A stretch of DNA of 58,655 nt from Bacteroidales bacterium (lineage in GTDB: Bacteria > Bacteroidota > Bacteroidia > Bacteroidales > WCHB1-69). A program made the position numbers and the translations under genes. Below the pieces are notes generated by a model. That model was given only the letters and a program-made list of their open reading frames with translations. It made no database searches and had not been told where the DNA came from. The stretch is taken from positions 1-58,655 of the forward strand of contig JAFZZT010000026.1 in the NCBI GenBank assembly GCA_017615595.1, given 5' to 3'. Shown one piece after another: positions 36,534 to 44,614 of this stretch (position 1 is the first letter of the stretch; each line of letters begins with the position of its first letter).

Positions 36534-37544
36534 ATGAAAAGAAACATAAGCATTTTATTGATGGTCGTCGTGTTGGTGGCGGGTGGATGTAAAAAGAAAG
36601 AAGCCGTCACTGCCGGTGATCAGAAGATGACCATCCGCACACAGCAAGTGCACATGCAGGAGGTGGAACAGACCTATGAGTACACCGCCATCGTGGAGGC
36701 CAATGCCGTGAACAACATCGCCCCGCTCACGGGCGGCCGCATCGACCGTATCTATGTGGAGGTTGGCGACCGCGTGGCCAAGGGCAAGGTCCTGGTGCAG
36801 ATGAACGAGAACAGCCTCAAGCAGTCGAAGGCCCAACTCGACAACCTGAAGGCCAGCTTCAACCGCATTGACGAGCTTTACAAGGTGGGCGGTACCTCCA
36901 AATCCGATTGGGATGCCATCAAGACCCAGCTGGAGGTGGCGCAGACAACCTACGACAACCTTCTGGAGAACACGCGCCTCATCAGCCCTATCTCCGGCGT
37001 GGTGACCCAGCGTAACTACGACAGCGGCGACCTCTATGGGGGTCTCCCAGTCGTGCAGGTGCAGCAGATCACCCCGGTGAAGATGAACATCAACATCTCC
37101 GAGACGCTCTTCAAGAAGGTCAAAGTGGGCACGCCGGTGACAGTCAAGGTGGATGCTTACGGCGAGGAGGAGTTCAAGGGCAAAGTGAGCCTCATCTATC
37201 CGACCATGGACGGCGCCACGCATACCTTCCCCGTGGAGGTGCAGCTCGCCAATGGCGACAGCCGCGTGCGCCCGGGTATGTACGCCCGCGTGACCATCAA
37301 CTTCGGCACGCAGGAACATGTGGTGGTGCCAGACGAGGCTATCTTCCGCCAGCAAGGCTCCGGCAACCGCTATGTCTATGTCTATAAGGATGGCAAAGTC
37401 TCCTTCAACAGAGTGGAGATCGGCCGCCACCTCGGTAACGCCTATGAACTGCTCTCCGGCAATGTCCAGGACGGCGACATGGTGGCTACCACAGGTCTCG
37501 CAAGATTGAAAGACGGACTGGAGGTGAATGTGGAGAAGAAATAG
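36534..37544 (+). CDS. RND efflux membrane fusion lipoprotein
   Basis: A 336-residue periplasmic adaptor. The signal ends in a lipobox (LVAGGC, Cys20 of this start), anchoring it in the inner membrane. It contains a biotinyl-lipoyl-like domain (GRIDRIYVEVGDRVAKGKVLVQ), a short helical hairpin with QLDNLKASFNRIDELYKVGG, return of the lipoyl domain (LISPISGVVTQRNYDSGD) and the beta-barrel/membrane-proximal part ending VEIGRHLGNAYELL. It joins the RND pump to the TolC channel. An in-frame ATG 24 bp upstream (36510) is possible. Confidence 0.9.
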   Translation: MKRNISILLMVVVLVAGGCKKKEAVTAGDQKMTIRTQQVHMQEVEQTYEYTAIVEANAVNNIAPLTGGRIDRIYVEVGDRVAKGKVLVQMNENSLKQSKAQLDNLKASFNRIDELYKVGGTSKSDWDAIKTQLEVAQTTYDNLLENTRLISPISGVVTQRNYDSGDLYGGLPVVQVQQITPVKMNINISETLFKKVKVGTPVTVKVDAYGEEEFKGKVSLIYPTMDGATHTFPVEVQLANGDSRVRPGMYARVTINFGTQEHVVVPDEAIFRQQGSGNRYVYVYKDGKVSFNRVEIGRHLGNAYELLSGNVQDGDMVATTGLARLKDGLEVNVEKK

Positions 37545-37584
37545 CTATTACCCTTTTGCCTATATAATGTAAAGGTAAAGAATC

Positions 37585-37666
37585 TTAGCTGATAGTCAAA
37601 GTCTGAGTCTTAGTTAAAAATATTTGTAATCAACAGCTTAAGGCTAAAAGCCAATAGCCAACAGTA
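37585..37666 (+). repeat. Degenerate repeat tract before the RND gene
   Basis: The 128-bp gap holds TTAGCTGATAGTCAAAGTC-like units and then GGCTAAAAGCCAATAGCCAA, AT- and C-poor words spaced near 7 bp. The last part resembles the repeat at the dus stop. It is weaker than the arrays elsewhere. Confidence 0.4.
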
Positions 37667-37672
37667 AGAAAT

Positions 37673-40600
37673 ATGAGTTTATACCAAAAATCGGTCGCGA
37701 GACCTATCATGACAGGGTTGATTTATATCGCCGTTATCATTATCGGTATCTTCTCCCTGATGAAACTGCCGGTGGACCTCTTTCCGCACATGGATAGCAA
37801 TACCATCATGGTGCTCACCGTCTATGGCGGCGCCAGCGCGGAGGACATCGAGGATAACGTGTCCAAACCCATCGAGAATGTGCTCAACACCCTGAGCGAT
37901 CTCAAACACATCACCTCCAACTCCAAGGAGAACTATTCCATTGTCTATTTGGAGTTCGAATATGGTGTGGATATCGAACAAAAAACCAATGATGTGCGCG
38001 ATAAACTGGACATGGTGAAGTCGGCACTGCCAGACGGCGCCAACCAGCCCTACCTGTTCAAGTTCAGCGCCGACGATATGCCGATCATGATGCTGTCGGT
38101 GAAGTCGGGACAAAGCACGCAGGCGCTCTACAAGATCTTGGATGACAAGGTCTCCTCTCCGCTGAGCCGTATCAGCGGCGTGGGTGCTGTTTCCATCTCT
38201 GGTGCCCCTCAGCGCGAAATCCAGGTCTATTGCGATCCCTACAAACTGGAGAGCTACAACCTGACCATCGAGACGATCGCCTCTGTTCTCGGCGCTGAAA
38301 ACCGCAATGTCTCCTTGGGTATCATCGATGTGGGCTCCAAGACCTACTCCATGCGCGTGGACGGCGAGTTCAACAGCGCTGATGAAATGGAGGGGATTGT
38401 CATTGGCAGTTATAATAATAAAAATGTATATCTCCGCGATGTCGCCATCGTGAAGGATACCCTGCAGGAACGCATGCAAGAGTCCTTCACGGACGGCCAG
38501 CGCGGCGCTATGATCATCATCCAGAAACAGACCGGCGCCAACACCGTGCAGATATGCAAGAAGGTGCTCGAAGAGCTTCCCACCATCAAGAACTCCCTTC
38601 CTGCCGATGTCGAATTGAATGTCCTCGTTGATAACTCCGAGAATATCACCAACACCATCGATAGTTTGGAAGAGACCATCCTCATCATCTTGCTGTTGGT
38701 GGTCGTGGTGGTGCTGTTCTTCCTCGGAAGATGGCGCGCTACCATCATCATTGCCATTGTGGTGCCCGTTTCCTTGATTGCCGCCTTCATCTACTTGTTG
38801 GCCACGGGCAATACCTTGAACATCATCTCCCTTTCGTCCATCTCCATTGCCATCGGTCTGGTGGTGGATGACTCTATCGTGGTGTTGGAGAATATCACCA
38901 CCCATATTGAGAGAGGCTCCAAGCCGAAGGCAGCGGCCGTGTTCGCCACCAGCGAGGTCTCCCTCTCCATCATCGCCTCCACCTTGGTGATCATCGCCGT
39001 GTTCTTGCCGCTGACCTTCCTGACCGGTATGGCCGGCGTGCTCTTCAAACAGCTCGGCTGGATTGTCACCATCGTGATTGCGGTCTCCTTGGCGGCGGCT
39101 ATGACGCTGACGCCGATGCTCTGCTCCCTCTTGTTGAAGAAGAATCCCAAAAAGAGCAAATGGTTCGCCACGGTTTACGGTCCTATTGAGCGTTTCCTCA
39201 TCCGTTTAGACAATGGATACGCCAAGCTGCTCCGCTGGTGCGTCAACCACAGAAAAACGGTTGTTGGTTTGGCTTCCATCATTTTCCTGGCTAGCCTCTC
39301 GCTGCTGCTGGTGATCCCGACCGAGTTCTTCCCCACACAGGACAACGCCCGTTTGAGTGTTACGGTGAAGTTGCCTCAGGGTACCCGCGTGGAGACCACC
39401 AAGGCGTTGGGTGACCAGATTGTGGAGGAAATCCGTGAAAAGTACCCGAACGAGATCAAATCCATCAACTATTCCGTGGGTATGCCCGATGAGGACAATA
39501 CCTGGAGTTTGATGCGCGAGAACGGCACGAACCTCCTTTCCTACAACATCCGTTTGGTGAAGAAGACGGAGCGTGACAAGTTCATCACCGAGATTTCAGA
39601 CGGTATTCGCGCACTTTTGCGGCAGCATATCGAGATAGTCTCTTCTACCGTTTCCACGGGACAGGGCAGTATGGGTGGACAATCAACGGTGGATATAGAG
39701 CTCTACTGTTACGATTTCAACACCACTGACCAGTTTGCCGCCGACCTCGCCGCGCGCATGCGGCAGGTGGAGGGCTGTTCCGAGGTGATGATCAGCCGTG
39801 ATGAATATACGCCCGAGCTGGAGGTGCTCTTCGATCGCCAGAAACTGGCTGAGAACGGACTCAATTCCACCACCGCCGCCAGCTATGTGCGCAACCGCTT
39901 CAATGGCTATACCGCATCCCAGTTCCGCGAGGACGGTGACGAGTACAATATCCGTGTGCGCTATGCCCCTGAGTTCCGCGATGATGTGCATGCCATTGAG
40001 AATATTTTGATGTACAATAATATGGGTAAAGGCATCCGCGTGGGCGATGTGGGCCAGGTGGTCGAAACCTTCACCCCGCCGACCATCGTCCGTAAGGACC
40101 GTGAACGTATGGTCAAGGTCTCCTGCGTGGTGGCCAAGGGCGCTGCGCTGAGCGAATTGGTGGAGTCTGCCCAGAAAGAACTCGACCAGATGGATGTCCC
40201 CGCTACGCTGGATTATAAAATCGGTGGTACGTGGGAAGACCAACAGGACGCTTTCGGCGACATGTTCATGCTGATGGCCCTGATTATCATGTTGGTCTAT
40301 GTGGTGATGGCTGCCCAGTTCGAGTCATTTACCTATCCGTTCGTCATCATGCTCTCCATTCTCTTCGCCCTCACGGGTGTGTTGATCGGCTTGGCCGTCA
40401 CACGCACTGCGCTGGGTATCATGGCGTTGATCGGACTGATGATGCTGATTGGTATCGTGGTGAAGAACGGTATCGTGCTGATCGACTACACCAGTCTGTG
40501 CGTCGAGCGCGGCATGAGCATCAAGGACGCTGTCGTCGCCGGCGGTCGTTCCCGTCTGCGCCCGATCTTGATGACCACGCTGACCACCGTGCTCGGTATG

Positions 40601-40810
40601 GTCCCGCTGGCCGTGGATAAGGGCGAGGGCGCCGAGATGTGGAACTCCATGGGTATGGTAGTGGCCTGGGGTCTTTCATTCTCCACTATGGTCACGCTGA
40701 TTCTTATCCCGATCTTGTACAGCAAGTTCGCAGAATGGAATGTTCGCGGTTCCGAACGCCGCCGCGTACGCCGAGAACGCAACAAAGCCCTCGGTGTCAA
40801 CGAAGTATAA
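37673..40810 (+). CDS. RND family efflux transporter, HAE1 type
   Basis: A 1045-residue inner membrane proton-driven pump with twelve expected transmembrane helices and two large periplasmic loops. The start SVARPIMTGLIYIAVIIIG, the proton-relay aspartates in AIGLVVDDSIVVLENI (TM4), the NSENITNTIDSLEETILIIL segment and the late TM10-11 region GIVVKNGIVLIDY are family hallmarks. It works with the preceding adaptor and channel genes. The substrate is probably a hydrophobic compound (drug, bile salt) as for HAE1 pumps in general, not deduced here. The gene product ends in a basic tail (RGSERRRVRRERNK). Confidence 0.94.
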   Translation: MSLYQKSVARPIMTGLIYIAVIIIGIFSLMKLPVDLFPHMDSNTIMVLTVYGGASAEDIEDNVSKPIENVLNTLSDLKHITSNSKENYSIVYLEFEYGVDIEQKTNDVRDKLDMVKSALPDGANQPYLFKFSADDMPIMMLSVKSGQSTQALYKILDDKVSSPLSRISGVGAVSISGAPQREIQVYCDPYKLESYNLTIETIASVLGAENRNVSLGIIDVGSKTYSMRVDGEFNSADEMEGIVIGSYNNKNVYLRDVAIVKDTLQERMQESFTDGQRGAMIIIQKQTGANTVQICKKVLEELPTIKNSLPADVELNVLVDNSENITNTIDSLEETILIILLLVVVVVLFFLGRWRATIIIAIVVPVSLIAAFIYLLATGNTLNIISLSSISIAIGLVVDDSIVVLENITTHIERGSKPKAAAVFATSEVSLSIIASTLVIIAVFLPLTFLTGMAGVLFKQLGWIVTIVIAVSLAAAMTLTPMLCSLLLKKNPKKSKWFATVYGPIERFLIRLDNGYAKLLRWCVNHRKTVVGLASIIFLASLSLLLVIPTEFFPTQDNARLSVTVKLPQGTRVETTKALGDQIVEEIREKYPNEIKSINYSVGMPDEDNTWSLMRENGTNLLSYNIRLVKKTERDKFITEISDGIRALLRQHIEIVSSTVSTGQGSMGGQSTVDIELYCYDFNTTDQFAADLAARMRQVEGCSEVMISRDEYTPELEVLFDRQKLAENGLNSTTAASYVRNRFNGYTASQFREDGDEYNIRVRYAPEFRDDVHAIENILMYNNMGKGIRVGDVGQVVETFTPPTIVRKDRERMVKVSCVVAKGAALSELVESAQKELDQMDVPATLDYKIGGTWEDQQDAFGDMFMLMALIIMLVYVVMAAQFESFTYPFVIMLSILFALTGVLIGLAVTRTALGIMALIGLMMLIGIVVKNGIVLIDYTSLCVERGMSIKDAVVAGGRSRLRPILMTTLTTVLGMVPLAVDKGEGAEMWNSMGMVVAWGLSFSTMVTLILIPILYSKFAEWNVRGSERRRVRRERNKALGVNEV

Positions 40811-40828
40811 TGACAAGGCCATCATACA

Positions 40829-40868
40829 ACAACGAATCATCAAATCAACAAATCAACGAATCAACAAC
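40829..40868 (+). repeat. Short repeat before the PII-like gene
   Basis: AATCATCA, AATCAAC, AAATCAAC, GAATCAAC units at 7-8 bp spacing run up to the start codon at 40870. It is a different word from the GTTAGGA family but has the same period. Confidence 0.5.
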
Positions 40869-40869
40869 A

Positions 40870-41175
40870 ATGAAAGCTGTGTTCATATCATTATATCAAG
40901 CCTTTTACGACGAGGTTGTAGAAATACTGGATAAAAACGAAATCCGTGGGTTCACCTTCTGGAATGAGGTGCAGGGTAGGGGATCCGATGATGGAGAACC
41001 CCACTATGGCACCCATGCCTGGCCTACGCTCAATTCTGCCATTCTTACATTTATTCCCGATGAAAAAGTCGATAATCTTCTCCGGGATATTCACGCGCTG
41101 GATCTCTCCGCGGAGCAACAGGGACTGCGCGCTTTTGTATGGAATATGGAGGATCTGAGCGACAAATCTTTCTAA
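40870..41175 (+). CDS. PII/CutA-like small protein of the efflux operon
   Basis: A 101-residue cytosolic protein. Alternating strand and helix (MKAVFISLYQAFYDEVVEIL, GFTFWNEVQGRG, NSAILTFIPDEKVDNLLRDI, LRAFVWNME) fit the ferredoxin-like fold of PII signal proteins and CutA, and the glycine-rich loop GRGSDDGEPHYGTHAWP sits where the PII T-loop would be. The family is not identified with certainty. The frame is open far upstream within the RND gene, but the ATG at 40870 after the repeat tract gives the natural start. Being last in the pump operon, it may sense a ligand or regulate pump activity. Confidence 0.68.
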   Translation: MKAVFISLYQAFYDEVVEILDKNEIRGFTFWNEVQGRGSDDGEPHYGTHAWPTLNSAILTFIPDEKVDNLLRDIHALDLSAEQQGLRAFVWNMEDLSDKSF

Positions 41176-41220
41176 CAATTGATTGGTGATAAAAAAAATA
41201 TTTTCGTTTTAAATAAATTG

Positions 41221-41229
41221 TATATTTGC
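41221..41229 (+). promoter_or_regulatory. Bacteroidota -7 box, TonB/OmpA-like gene
   Basis: TATATTTGC, 32 bp before the ATG at 41262. Confidence 0.6.
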
Positions 41230-41261
41230 AGCCTCGAATATAATGTAAAATAATAAATAGT

Positions 41262-42356
41262 ATGAAACAATTATCATCATTTTTCGGAACGTTAGCAGTC
41301 GTTGTTTTAATGTGCTGCTATACTGTTAGTTACGCTCAATGCGATGGGGATATGAGATTCCTCTACGGCGATAGGAGCGGATGCCAGAAGTATGGTATTG
41401 CCCTCGTGAAAGCTGATTCAAATGGGCAACATGTGACCCCGACATCTGCACTTTCTCTGCCTCATTTCAAAGGTGGTAACAAGGCAATGTGCCGTTACAT
41501 CAAAAAAACGATGGTCTATCCGGTTAATATGAAAAACCAGAAAATTTCCGGTACCACCGTTGTCCAAGCCCTGGTGAAGGCCGACAGTACCCTGGATGAC
41601 ATCCATGTGGTGAGCACCTCTGGTTATCAGGAACTGGATGACGAGGCTTTGCGCATCGTGAAGTCTTTCCCCAAGATCGTCCCCGCAACCCAAAGCTGCG
41701 AGCCGATCGACTTTATCGTTCAAATCCCGGTAGTCTTCTCCATCGAAGAGGAAGAAGCTAAAGAGAAACTGGCTGAGAAAGCCAAGATCGTCCGCAACAT
41801 TGGACCGATCACCCTCTATTTCGAAAACGACCGCCCGGATCCCAGAACGACAAAGGATGTGACTACAACCAACTATAAAGAGTTGTATGATGCATACATG
41901 GGTAAGAAGAACGAATATGTGACCTCTTCCGGCAAGGACCTCTCCGGTGCAGCCAAGACTAATGCCGAGAACTTGATGACCGCCTTCTTCAAAGATTCTA
42001 TCGAGACAGGTTACGACCGTCTTAACACCTTCTGCGATGCGATTATCGATCTGCTGGAAGATGGACAGTCTGTCTCCTTCACGATCTCCGGCTTCGCCAG
42101 CCCGCTGAGCAACAGCACCTACAACCAACACCTCTCTTCTCGTCGTATCGAGAACGTCTTGAACTACATGAAGCAGGTGAGAGGCGGTGCCCTCGCTCCG
42201 TACATCAATGGCACCAAACCGGGTCTTACCATCACCAAGAACCCAACCGGTGAGGTGAAACGCGCCGAGACTTCCACGGCTGAAAGCGTTACCGTCTATG
42301 GTCTCCAAGCCGCTAAAGACAGAAAGATTGTGGTACACAACCTGAGTGTTTACTAG
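41262..42356 (+). CDS. Exported protein with TonB C-terminal-like and OmpA-like domains
   Basis: A 364-residue protein with a signal peptide (to about VSYAQ). Residues about 75-160 match the TonB C-terminal fold (ICRYIKK-like helix, YPVNMKNQKISGTTVVQALV, STSGYQELDDEALRIVKSFP). Residues about 180-340 resemble the OmpA peptidoglycan-binding region (ITLYFENDRPDPRTT, VSFTISGFASPLSNSTYNQ, LSSRRIENVLNYM). There is no N-terminal transmembrane anchor or proline-rich spacer as in a true TonB, so it is probably a periplasmic or outer-membrane-associated structural protein. It has its own promoter and a terminator. Confidence 0.78.
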   Translation: MKQLSSFFGTLAVVVLMCCYTVSYAQCDGDMRFLYGDRSGCQKYGIALVKADSNGQHVTPTSALSLPHFKGGNKAMCRYIKKTMVYPVNMKNQKISGTTVVQALVKADSTLDDIHVVSTSGYQELDDEALRIVKSFPKIVPATQSCEPIDFIVQIPVVFSIEEEEAKEKLAEKAKIVRNIGPITLYFENDRPDPRTTKDVTTTNYKELYDAYMGKKNEYVTSSGKDLSGAAKTNAENLMTAFFKDSIETGYDRLNTFCDAIIDLLEDGQSVSFTISGFASPLSNSTYNQHLSSRRIENVLNYMKQVRGGALAPYINGTKPGLTITKNPTGEVKRAETSTAESVTVYGLQAAKDRKIVVHNLSVY

Positions 42357-42377
42357 AATCTTTTAGAAAAGCTGAAA

Positions 42378-42407
42378 AAAAGGCTTCCCGATGGGAGGCC
42401 TTTTTTT
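42378..42407 (+). terminator. Rho-independent terminator after the TonB/OmpA-like gene
   Basis: AAAGGCTTCCC and GGGAGGCCTTT pair (one G-T) around a GAT loop, followed by a T run. Confidence 0.85.
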
Positions 42408-42408
42408 A

Positions 42409-42479
42409 TGCCTGGAAGGTGCTGCCTGGAAGGTCCATTTTTCGTTAAAAAATGATGTGGATTTTTGATGGTCCCATCA
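42409..42479 (+). promoter_or_regulatory. Possible control region of gatE: 12-bp direct repeat and palindrome
   Basis: TGCCTGGAAGGT occurs twice (42409-42420 and 42423-42434). Downstream, TGATGG and CCATCA form an inverted repeat around TC (42466-42479), placed between a TTTG (-33-like, 42464-42467) and the -7 box at 42490. Such positions suit an activator site and a repressor operator respectively. Confidence 0.4.
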
Positions 42480-42489
42480 TATTTTTTTT

Positions 42490-42498
42490 TATCTTTGC
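42490..42498 (+). promoter_or_regulatory. Bacteroidota -7 box, gatE promoter
   Basis: TATCTTTGC, giving a leader of about 120 nt before the gatE ATG. The leader contains GAACAGCCCT-type sequence shared with 36469-36503 and ends in GTAAACAGTAAACT-type heptamer repeat (42598-42624). Confidence 0.65.
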
Positions 42499-42597
42499 AC
42501 CTTGTTTTTTTGAAACAATAGTGGATAGAATATAGGCAACAGGATTTATTTCCTGAACAGCCCTATGGCGGAAAGAGCTCGATAGCGAGATCCAAAA

Positions 42598-42624
42598 AAC
42601 GGTAAACAGTAAACTATAAACAAT
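42598..42624 (+). repeat. Heptamer repeat abutting the gatE start
   Basis: CGGTAAA, CAGTAAA, CTATAAA units at 7-bp spacing end immediately at the start codon. Confidence 0.55.
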
Positions 42625-44574
42625 ATGCAAACCATCAATCCCCAAGAAAATTACGAGGCCAGCAGAAAAGCCGTCGGCTATGTTGACCGCAAGCAGGCCA
42701 CCCAGGCCGACTACGACCGCATCGGGTTCATGTCGGGACTGGAGGTCCACCAGCAGTTGGCGACCAAGGAGAAGCTCTTCTGCCGCTGCCCTGCCGGCAT
42801 CTTCCAGAAGCCGGACCAGTTTGACGCCGAGCTGTTGCGCCACATGCGTCCCACCCTCTCCGAGATGGGCGAGTATGACGGCACAGCCCTTATGGAGTTC
42901 AAGACCCGCAAAAACATTGTCTATCGCATCGCGCATCGCACCGCCTGTACCTACGAGGTGGACGATACCCCGCCGTTCCCCATCAACCCCGAGGCGCTGC
43001 AGTATGCCCTCGAAATAGCCCTCGCCTCCAAACTCAAGATCGTGGGCGAGGTTCACATCACCCGTAAACAGTATCTGGACGGCTCCATCCCGACAGGATT
43101 CCAACGTACCGCCATCCTCGGTATCGATGGCGAGATCCAGCTGCGCAACAAAAAGGTGCGCCTCATCCAGCTCAGCGTGGAGGAGGATGCCTGCCGCGAG
43201 GTCTCCGATATCGGACACACCCGCGTCTATCGCACCGACCGTCTGGGGATGCCGCTCATCGAGACCGTGACCTATCCCGACATGGTGAACCCGGACGAAG
43301 TGGAAGAGGCTTGTAACTACATCCGCTTCCTGAACCGCAGCACGGGCCGCGTGCGCACGGGCATCGGTGCAGGTCGTGAGGATGTCAACGTGAGCTGCAA
43401 GGGCGGCACCCGTATCGAGGTGAAGGGCGTGGCCCACACCAAATGGATCCCGGAAGTGACCCATGTGGAGTGCTTCCGTCAGTGGGCGCTGCTCGCCATC
43501 CGCGAACAACTCAAGGCCCGCATCCGGAAAGAGGACTGGAAGATGAACTTCATAGAGCTCAATCCCAAAGATTTCCATTTCTATTTCGATCCCATTACGG
43601 ATGCTATCAAGGGTGGGGCAAAGGTCTATGCCGTCAACCTGCCGCAATTCGCAGGTCTGCTCTCTCATTTCACCCAGCCCGGTCATCCGTTCTACTGCGA
43701 GTTTGCCGACAGACTGAAAGTCATCGCCTGCCTCGAACGTCCCAACATGGCCACCAGCGAAGACCTGGAGGACGTGGTGAGCCGCAGCGTCTTCGAGAAG
43801 GCCGCCAAAGCGTTGAACGCCGGCGACAACGATGCGCAGATCATCTTCTGGGCTCCTGAGGAAGACGTGAAGACCGCCCTCGAAACCATTGAGGAGCGTG
43901 CGCTGATGACCTTCGACGGCATCCCGCACGAGACCCGCAAGGCCCTGCCAGACGGCACCACCATCTTCGAGCGTGTGCTGCCCGGCGCTGACCGTATGTA
44001 TCCCGACACCGACTCCGCGCCTATCCCGTTGACCAACGACTATATCGAGGAACTGCGCAAGAACATTCCCGACTCCGTGGCCGACCGCTACGCGCAGATG
44101 GTGGAGTGGGGCGTGCCGCAAGACTGCTTCAAATATATCTTCACGCACAACTTCTTCCCGCTCATCAAGAAGATTGCCACCGAGCTGGACTATTGTCCCA
44201 AGTATCTCGGCACCTTCTTCGGCCAACGACTCAAACACTGGCACGGTCAATACGGTACTATCCCGTTCTGCACCTGCAAGATCTTTGATCTTTTTGCTTT
44301 CTTGAAACAAGAAGGTCTGGATAAAGCCATCGCCCCTGACCTGCTCAAGCTGATGTTCGAGCACCCGAAGGCTGACTTCGCCGAACTGCTGGCTCTCACT
44401 GGCTACAGGAAGATGACCAAGGCGGAAATCGAAGAAGGTATGGGCATTATGGCTGAAGTCTTCCAGCCGCGTCGCAAACGCACCACCGACGAGGACAAAC
44501 GTAACTACCTCCTCGGCTGCGCTCGCCAACATGCCGCTGGCAATGCCGCATTCACCGAAATAGCAACCAAGTAA
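42625..44574 (+). CDS. gatE: Archaeal-type glutamyl-tRNA(Gln) amidotransferase subunit E
   Basis: A 649-residue homologue of archaeal GatE, the kinase/transamidase that activates Glu on tRNA(Gln) and adds ammonia. The cradle domain has GLEVHQQLATKEKLFCRCP, DDTPPFPINPEALQYALEIA, GSIPTGFQRTAILGIDGEI and the GatE-specific STGRVRTGIGAGREDVNVS; GatB differs here. An inserted GAD (AspRS-like) domain at about 295-405, found in GatE but not GatB, is visible, followed by LPGADRMYPDTDSAPIP and the helical domain. The last roughly 80 residues do not show the usual YqeY-like closing motif. gatD follows 40 bp downstream. The gene has its own promoter. The codon usage looks like the neighbours, so any transfer is old. 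Confidence 0.92.
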   Translation: MQTINPQENYEASRKAVGYVDRKQATQADYDRIGFMSGLEVHQQLATKEKLFCRCPAGIFQKPDQFDAELLRHMRPTLSEMGEYDGTALMEFKTRKNIVYRIAHRTACTYEVDDTPPFPINPEALQYALEIALASKLKIVGEVHITRKQYLDGSIPTGFQRTAILGIDGEIQLRNKKVRLIQLSVEEDACREVSDIGHTRVYRTDRLGMPLIETVTYPDMVNPDEVEEACNYIRFLNRSTGRVRTGIGAGREDVNVSCKGGTRIEVKGVAHTKWIPEVTHVECFRQWALLAIREQLKARIRKEDWKMNFIELNPKDFHFYFDPITDAIKGGAKVYAVNLPQFAGLLSHFTQPGHPFYCEFADRLKVIACLERPNMATSEDLEDVVSRSVFEKAAKALNAGDNDAQIIFWAPEEDVKTALETIEERALMTFDGIPHETRKALPDGTTIFERVLPGADRMYPDTDSAPIPLTNDYIEELRKNIPDSVADRYAQMVEWGVPQDCFKYIFTHNFFPLIKKIATELDYCPKYLGTFFGQRLKHWHGQYGTIPFCTCKIFDLFAFLKQEGLDKAIAPDLLKLMFEHPKADFAELLALTGYRKMTKAEIEEGMGIMAEVFQPRRKRTTDEDKRNYLLGCARQHAAGNAAFTEIATK

Positions 44575-44611
44575 TTTACTGATCACTGTTCACTGATCAC
44601 TAATCACTAAA
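44575..44611 (+). repeat. Heptamer repeat between gatE and gatD
   Basis: Directly after the gatE stop, TCACTGT, TCACTGA, TCACTAA, TCACTAA units repeat every 7 bp up to the gatD leader. Confidence 0.7.
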
Positions 44612-44614
44612 ATT

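Noticed and set aside
42499-42624. Riboswitch in the gatE leader
   Set aside because: The leader is about 120 nt, but I could not match it to any known riboswitch core; it consists mainly of a dispersed motif and heptamer repeat.
42445-44586. A 713-codon open frame antisense to gatE
   Set aside because: It mirrors the codon pattern of gatE, its product has no recognisable motifs, and gatE has clear conserved motifs and a promoter. Similar long antisense frames over gyrA (48565-50760) and the M16 gene (54006-56324) have the same explanation.
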